The notes under the pieces were generated by a model, which ran no database searches, was not told where the DNA came from, and saw only the letters and a program-made list of their open reading frames with translations. The translations under genes were made by a program, and so were the position numbers. A DNA stretch of 64,000 nt from Bacteroidetes bacterium UBA2364 (GTDB lineage: Bacteria; Bacteroidota; Rhodothermia; Rhodothermales; UBA2364). Below, piece after piece: positions 59,999 to 64,000 of this stretch. How positions within the stretch are numbered: position 1 is the first letter of the stretch; each line of letters begins with the position of its first letter. The stretch is from positions 1-64,000 of the forward strand of contig DDTM01000076.1 of the NCBI GenBank assembly GCA_002344075.1, written 5' to 3'.

Positions 59999-62329
59999 TT
60001 ACCGTCGGAACATATACTGAAATTTAAAGAAAACAGATCGGTCGGTTGTGTACAGTCCGGGGTTTTGCGGGTATGTGGCATCGTCGGCATCAGCGCCATT
60101 GAGGTTCGCTCCCACGTAAAATACCGTTAACGGATTTACCTGATACGTTAACAAAGGCTGTAGGCTAAACCCTTCCGAGAAAGAATTGACCTGGCCGACC
60201 AACCGGATATTAAATGCACGGCTTGCTTGATAAGTTAGGGTTGTACGACTCACAAAACCACGATAAAATTCTTCGCCAGTGGTACGGTGCTTCATCATGG
60301 CGTATGAAATATTAGGACTGATTTCAAAGCCGCTGAAGGGTCGTAAATAAAAGCCACCCCATCCGCTAAACTGCCGTCCTGGCTCTGGCGTATCGGTTCT
60401 GCGGATGCTGTTACCATAATTAAATCCAATATCGAAACCAAAGTTTTTACTAAAGTTGCTACCGCCCCACATGTTGATCCGGCGTAAGTCTTTAAACTGG
60501 ACCCCATGAAACACTTCTTCGCTGATAACATTGGTATTAAATCCCACATATGATTGGCCTTTCATTTGAATATTCATATTAAAGCCTAAAAAGGTGTCTC
60601 GCACTTTGTTGTCAAAAGACCAAATCCGTCCTGTGTATGCTGCTGGGCGAACTTGGGTGATAAACCGATCTTTGAAGTAGAATGAATATCCCTGCCAGAT
60701 ATTGGCTTGCCGGAAGTTGTTTTGGCTTACAAATCCATTGTCTGCGCGGAATGTAGGACTAACGGCATCGTAGCCAAAATAAAAATTCCACTCCCGCGAT
60801 TGACGAATAAAGCCAATTTTGCCCGAATGCCCTGTAAACGTTTCTCCATCAAGTGCAACCGTGTGACGGCCTTGGTCGAAGGTACCAGAAAGCCCATATT
60901 CGTTGTTCAGGGTAGGATTATTCAGTTCTTCGGTTCTGCTGCCATTTAGTTGGTAGGTAAAATAATATTTTGGGGAAAAATTGATTTTCCCATCTAATGC
61001 CACCACAGAGCCACTACCGCCTTCAGGCATCCGACGGTCAGTTAACAAAGCTGCTATATAATTTCCACCTTTCATGGCTTGTTTAAACCGGAGAATATTG
61101 CTTATGCTTCTTCCGTTTTCCATAACCTCACTGGATTCTGATAAAGGGATAATAATCGGTGAATGCTCATCCATCGCCCCAATGTATCCAAAACTACTTT
61201 GGCCTTGCCGCGAAATGAACTTGGTTGCAACCAAAGGGGCATTCATCGAGCGCGTATAAACGGTCTGGAAAGGTTCGCCAAAATTAAACCCACTTTCCTG
61301 ATCAAAGAGGTCTGCACCTTCTTGGAAGAAAGGCCGGCGTTCGGGGTAAAACAAAGCAAGTGTAGAATTAACACTGATTTGGTCGGCATCGGACTCAATC
61401 TGGCTGAAGTCTGGATTAAACGACATCTCGGCAGAGGTGTTTGAATTGAAATCTAATTTCAGGTTCAAAGAAGGCTCCATGTTCTTCAAACCAAGTTTTT
61501 CTTTGGTAAAAGGCGAGCCGGGGTTGGCACTGTCTTCGCGACTGGCTTCATTCGAGCCAACCAGTGCAGGCAATATTTGGTAGTGCATAGACCCGCTCTT
61601 GACACCTTTGATGTTTTCGAGTGTACCAAATTGGCACATGGTACAAGCATTGTTTTGTGTAAGTGCTGGCCATGCGTACATGTGACGGCTGGCTCGTGGG
61701 TGATTAACCAGAAAGTTTACTCCCCAAGACTGTACTTCTTTGTTCGGAAAACTTAGGCTGGAAAATGGAATGGCCATCTCTACTTCGTACCCCGTTTCTG
61801 TTTTGCGACCTGCCGAAGTATAAATTAGGTTGTAGCTACTATCGTCATTGTTGCCATTTCCTCTTGAATCTACCTGAATTCCTGATGGATTTGCGCCTAA
61901 GAGTAAAAAATAGCTATTATTCCGATAAGTATCTAAAGCAATAGCGACCCAGTCATCCGACCAAACCTCGTCCCGTTTTCCATTCGTGGATCTTAACGCA
62001 GAAGGCTCGTCTGTGACCCGATAACCAACATAAAGATACATTGCATCGTATGTAATCCATGCTTCTGCTTTAATGCCTGGCGTAGAGCCTTCATTGGGTT
62101 GGAATTCTGTAAAATCTTTGACCAAAGCACCGGTTACCCATTCATCAGCCTTTAGTTCACCATCTACTTTTATGGGAGAGGGCGTGGATTTTAAGTTGAG
62201 CGCCTTGTTGGGATCGGTTGATTTTTGCTGGATTCGAGGGGTTGCGAACAGCAAAACAGGTAACAAAAGCAATACAAAAGACAGCGGCGCGACCCGGAAA
62301 CGGGTGGCCCAGAGGGGATTGGGGTACAT
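59999..62329 (-). CDS. DUF5916-domain outer-membrane protein with N-terminal CBM9-like domain
   Basis: A 776-aa exported protein (signal about 13-30). Residues about 45-230 are a carbohydrate-binding-module-9-like sandwich (VDGELKADEWVTGALV, then AWITYDAMYLYVGYRV). The remainder (about 235-776) is a DUF5916 barrel with alternating strands and many aromatic residues (FYPERRPFFQEG is a family mark near 330). The family is widespread in Bacteroidota and linked, by context in other genomes, to glycan or other polymer use. An AGGAG sequence lies 10 bases before the ATG at 62329. It is monocistronic, with a terminator after its stop. Confidence 0.85.
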   Translation of the reverse strand: MYPNPLWATRFRVAPLSFVLLLLPVLLFATPRIQQKSTDPNKALNLKSTPSPIKVDGELKADEWVTGALVKDFTEFQPNEGSTPGIKAEAWITYDAMYLYVGYRVTDEPSALRSTNGKRDEVWSDDWVAIALDTYRNNSYFLLLGANPSGIQVDSRGNGNNDDSSYNLIYTSAGRKTETGYEVEMAIPFSSLSFPNKEVQSWGVNFLVNHPRASRHMYAWPALTQNNACTMCQFGTLENIKGVKSGSMHYQILPALVGSNEASREDSANPGSPFTKEKLGLKNMEPSLNLKLDFNSNTSAEMSFNPDFSQIESDADQISVNSTLALFYPERRPFFQEGADLFDQESGFNFGEPFQTVYTRSMNAPLVATKFISRQGQSSFGYIGAMDEHSPIIIPLSESSEVMENGRSISNILRFKQAMKGGNYIAALLTDRRMPEGGSGSVVALDGKINFSPKYYFTYQLNGSRTEELNNPTLNNEYGLSGTFDQGRHTVALDGETFTGHSGKIGFIRQSREWNFYFGYDAVSPTFRADNGFVSQNNFRQANIWQGYSFYFKDRFITQVRPAAYTGRIWSFDNKVRDTFLGFNMNIQMKGQSYVGFNTNVISEEVFHGVQFKDLRRINMWGGSNFSKNFGFDIGFNYGNSIRRTDTPEPGRQFSGWGGFYLRPFSGFEISPNISYAMMKHRTTGEEFYRGFVSRTTLTYQASRAFNIRLVGQVNSFSEGFSLQPLLTYQVNPLTVFYVGANLNGADADDATYPQNPGLYTTDRSVFFKFQYMFRR

Positions 62330-62668
62330 GGAAATTACTCCTAAGTGAGGTTGTATTCCAGTCAGACCGAGGGTGGGCGCTCTAATGGAAAGGGTTGCAA
62401 TAGGGGGTTAAAGGTTTTGGAATCAAAACGGATGGAAGTTGGGAAAGGTTACGAAAGGGTATAATATTTTTTAGGCCGTGCCCGTCAGTCCTGTGTGGAT
62501 GTGAAAAAAAGAGCGGATGGGCCTTCCGCAAAACCCATCCGCGTCCCACCATTATGCCTGAGATAAGCATTTAAAACTAAAAAGAGATGTGGCGCAAGAT
62601 TACAATCTTTGTTTGAATAACTCAATAGAACTTTTGGTTACTTTTTCCGATTTATTAAGAAGGTATTG
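62330..62668. other. Intergenic region between the DUF5916 gene and the aminotransferase gene
   Basis: No gene of convincing type is seen in this 339-base gap. It contains the terminator of the aminotransferase gene (62505-62542) and, near the DUF5916 start, the Shine-Dalgarno AGGAG and presumably its promoter. Confidence 0.5.
62505..62542 (-). terminator. Rho-independent terminator after the aminotransferase gene
   Basis: Nine-base perfect stem (GCGGATGGG with CCCATCCGC), 12-base loop and CTCTTTTTTC on the minus strand. It lies 126 bases after the aminotransferase stop, at the expected place for its transcript end. Confidence 0.8.
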
Positions 62669-63949
62669 TTAATTTTTATAAAATATTTGCGACAAAACGT
62701 CATGTATGATCTTTAAACCGTTCCTAATTTCCTCTTCTGTAACCACAAGAGGGGGGATAAACCGAATGACATTTCCATAAGTGCCACAAGAGAGCAAAAG
62801 CAATTTCTTTTCCAAGCAGCCTTTTTGGAGTGCGGTAACCGTTGCAGCATCCGGAGTGCCGTTTTCGTCCCTAAACTCCATACCCACCATGAGTCCAAAC
62901 CCACGTACTTCGACAATACGTGGAAAAGTAGCCTGAAGCGCCTTTAGTCCTGTTGTGAGTTGCGCACCTCTTTCTGCGGCATTTTCGATCATATGTTCGT
63001 CGCGCATTGCCCGTATGGTTGCAATTGCCGATGCGGCTGCCAGCGGATTTCCGCCATAGGTTCCGCCGTGGCTTCCGGGAATCCACTTAGCCATCATCTC
63101 GGAAGAAGCTGCAATGCAAGACATGGGCACACCACTTGCAATGCCTTTTGCCATAATCATGACATCGGGCCTTACATTATAGTGATCTTGAGCAAACCAT
63201 TTTCCGGTACGTCCAAATCCCGTTTGCACCTCGTCCATCACCAATAGAATGCCATGCTCGTCGCAAATCTCGCGCAGGGCCTTCATAAAAGCGGGGGGAG
63301 TAGGCACATAGCCTCCTTCACCTTGTTCTGGTTCCAAAATAATGGCAGCAGTCTCCGCTGGAGCTGTTTGACTCTTCAATAAATGCTTTAATTCTTTGAT
63401 ACAATATTGGATGGTGGTTTCTTCGTCCCAACCATACCGAAGGGCATGGGGAAATGGTGCAACGAAAATACCTGCTGGTAGTGGTTGGTATCCAATCCGA
63501 TATATGGTTTTAGAAGTGGTCATGCCCATTGTAAGGTGGGTGCGTCCATGAAAACTACCTTGGAAAACAATAATATTTGGCCGTTTGGTCACTTGTTTGG
63601 CCAATTTGACTGCGGCTTCGGTGGCTTCGGCGCCCGAGTTTGCAAAGAAAAACGAGTCAATGTGCTCTGGTACAATTGTCCGCAATTCCTCTGCCAGATC
63701 AATCAATACACGTGTATAGAAGACATTCACTTGTCCATGTAACATCTTCGTCGCTTGTTCTTGAATGGCGGCCACTACTTTTGGGTGGCTATGCCCTGTG
63801 TTGGTTACGCCAATTCCGGAAGTAAAATCCAGATATTTTTCTCCGCTTTCAGTATAAACCCACGAGCCGGAACCATGAGTAACTACCAACTGAGAGATTT
63901 TGGTGGTGACGGGCGAGAGGTGTGTTTGTACGGGTAAATGCTGACTCAT
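62669..63949 (-). CDS. Class III aminotransferase (GABA/ornithine-type)
   Basis: A 426-aa pyridoxal-phosphate enzyme. The cofactor lysine is in MAKGIASGVPM, preceded by the aspartate motif MDEVQTGFGRTG; FFANSGAEATEAAVKLAK and GSFHGRTHLTMGMT are typical of class III. It is closest in look to 4-aminobutyrate aminotransferases (GabT) or related omega-amino acid enzymes; ornithine or acetylornithine activity cannot be excluded. The ATG at 63949 gives normal length; the frame stays open to the window edge, where a TTG at 64000 would add 17 residues. Its partner genes lie outside the window. Confidence 0.88.
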   Translation of the reverse strand: MSQHLPVQTHLSPVTTKISQLVVTHGSGSWVYTESGEKYLDFTSGIGVTNTGHSHPKVVAAIQEQATKMLHGQVNVFYTRVLIDLAEELRTIVPEHIDSFFFANSGAEATEAAVKLAKQVTKRPNIIVFQGSFHGRTHLTMGMTTSKTIYRIGYQPLPAGIFVAPFPHALRYGWDEETTIQYCIKELKHLLKSQTAPAETAAIILEPEQGEGGYVPTPPAFMKALREICDEHGILLVMDEVQTGFGRTGKWFAQDHYNVRPDVMIMAKGIASGVPMSCIAASSEMMAKWIPGSHGGTYGGNPLAAASAIATIRAMRDEHMIENAAERGAQLTTGLKALQATFPRIVEVRGFGLMVGMEFRDENGTPDAATVTALQKGCLEKKLLLLSCGTYGNVIRFIPPLVVTEEEIRNGLKIIHDVLSQIFYKN

Positions 63950-64000
63950 GTTGTAAATCGGATAATAATGTGAGGGAGTTTCTGATAAATTTGCAGCCAA

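Noticed and set aside
1..64000. tRNA, rRNA, CRISPR array, insertion sequence or prophage
   Set aside because: No cloverleaf with a T-loop, no rRNA-like segment, no spaced repeats and no transposase or phage structural genes were recognised by eye. The holin-X-like protein at 43337 belongs to a cellular group.

Overview
The window reads as a contiguous chromosomal segment from a member of the Fibrobacterota-Chlorobiota-Bacteroidota group, most likely Rhodothermota (or a close relative such as Balneolota or Ignavibacteria). Evidence: a type IX secretion C-terminal domain of the NFPNPFNPST type, a TonB-dependent receptor with an N-terminal carboxypeptidase-regulatory-like domain, a DUF5916 outer-membrane protein, a YpdA-type flavoprotein, a heptaheme-TPR lipoprotein and a photosynthetic-reaction-centre-type diheme cytochrome. 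Coding density is high and base composition is intermediate, except for one AT-rich gene at the left edge. I saw no rRNA, tRNA, CRISPR array, insertion sequence or prophage.

Layout. 1-5 kb: a probably transferred DUF1572 gene, a diheme cytochrome, an unknown membrane protein and a TonB-dependent receptor. 5-7 kb: rsmG overlapping a menH-like hydrolase, then a lipoprotein. 7-15.5 kb: a five-gene minus-strand cluster for an energised envelope machine: a 1005-aa periplasmic TPR protein, an outer-membrane barrel, a one-helix TPR/SPOR protein, ExbB and ExbD. 15.7-20.4 kb: a BNR-repeat lipoprotein, then ATP-grasp, PHP and processive GT2 genes. 20.4-25.2 kb: an intergenic region rich in inverted repeats, a hybrid histidine kinase, a LytTR regulator, a cupin and a protein that is little more than a T9SS sorting domain. 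25.4-28.5 kb: purM, gpsA, an AlbA_2 protein and a short mscL.

28.6-32 kb: a minus-strand run of aroK, an S15/CocE hydrolase and tatD. 32.1-36 kb: truA, a kelch-like lipoprotein, a small membrane protein, tadA and ypdA. 36-40.4 kb: a heptaheme TPR lipoprotein, a serpin lipoprotein, a DUF6174 lipoprotein and a 64-aa protein. 40.8-44.7 kb: an M14 metallopeptidase and three small stress-envelope proteins. 44.8-48.6 kb: adk, a polyprenyl diphosphate synthase, HPr and PTS enzyme I with no sugar permease nearby. 48.7-53.1 kb: a signalling block made of a small membrane protein, a Na+/solute symporter fused to a histidine kinase (CbrA-like), a receiver-only regulator and a PAS protein that looks like a dead histidine kinase. 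53.2-56.1 kb: a rhodanese, DUF937, DUF2085 and a pair of similar membrane proteins. 56.2-64 kb: a mutY cluster, an Omp85-family protein, the DUF5916 protein and a class III aminotransferase.

The two blocks most worth attention are the TPR/barrel/SPOR/ExbBD cluster, a Tol/Ton-like machine with no Tol or TonB energy transducer visible, and the CbrA-like block, where the third protein keeps the fold-level pattern of a kinase but has lost the phosphoacceptor histidine and the ATP-binding boxes. Functions are inferred from sequence by eye; no database search was run.
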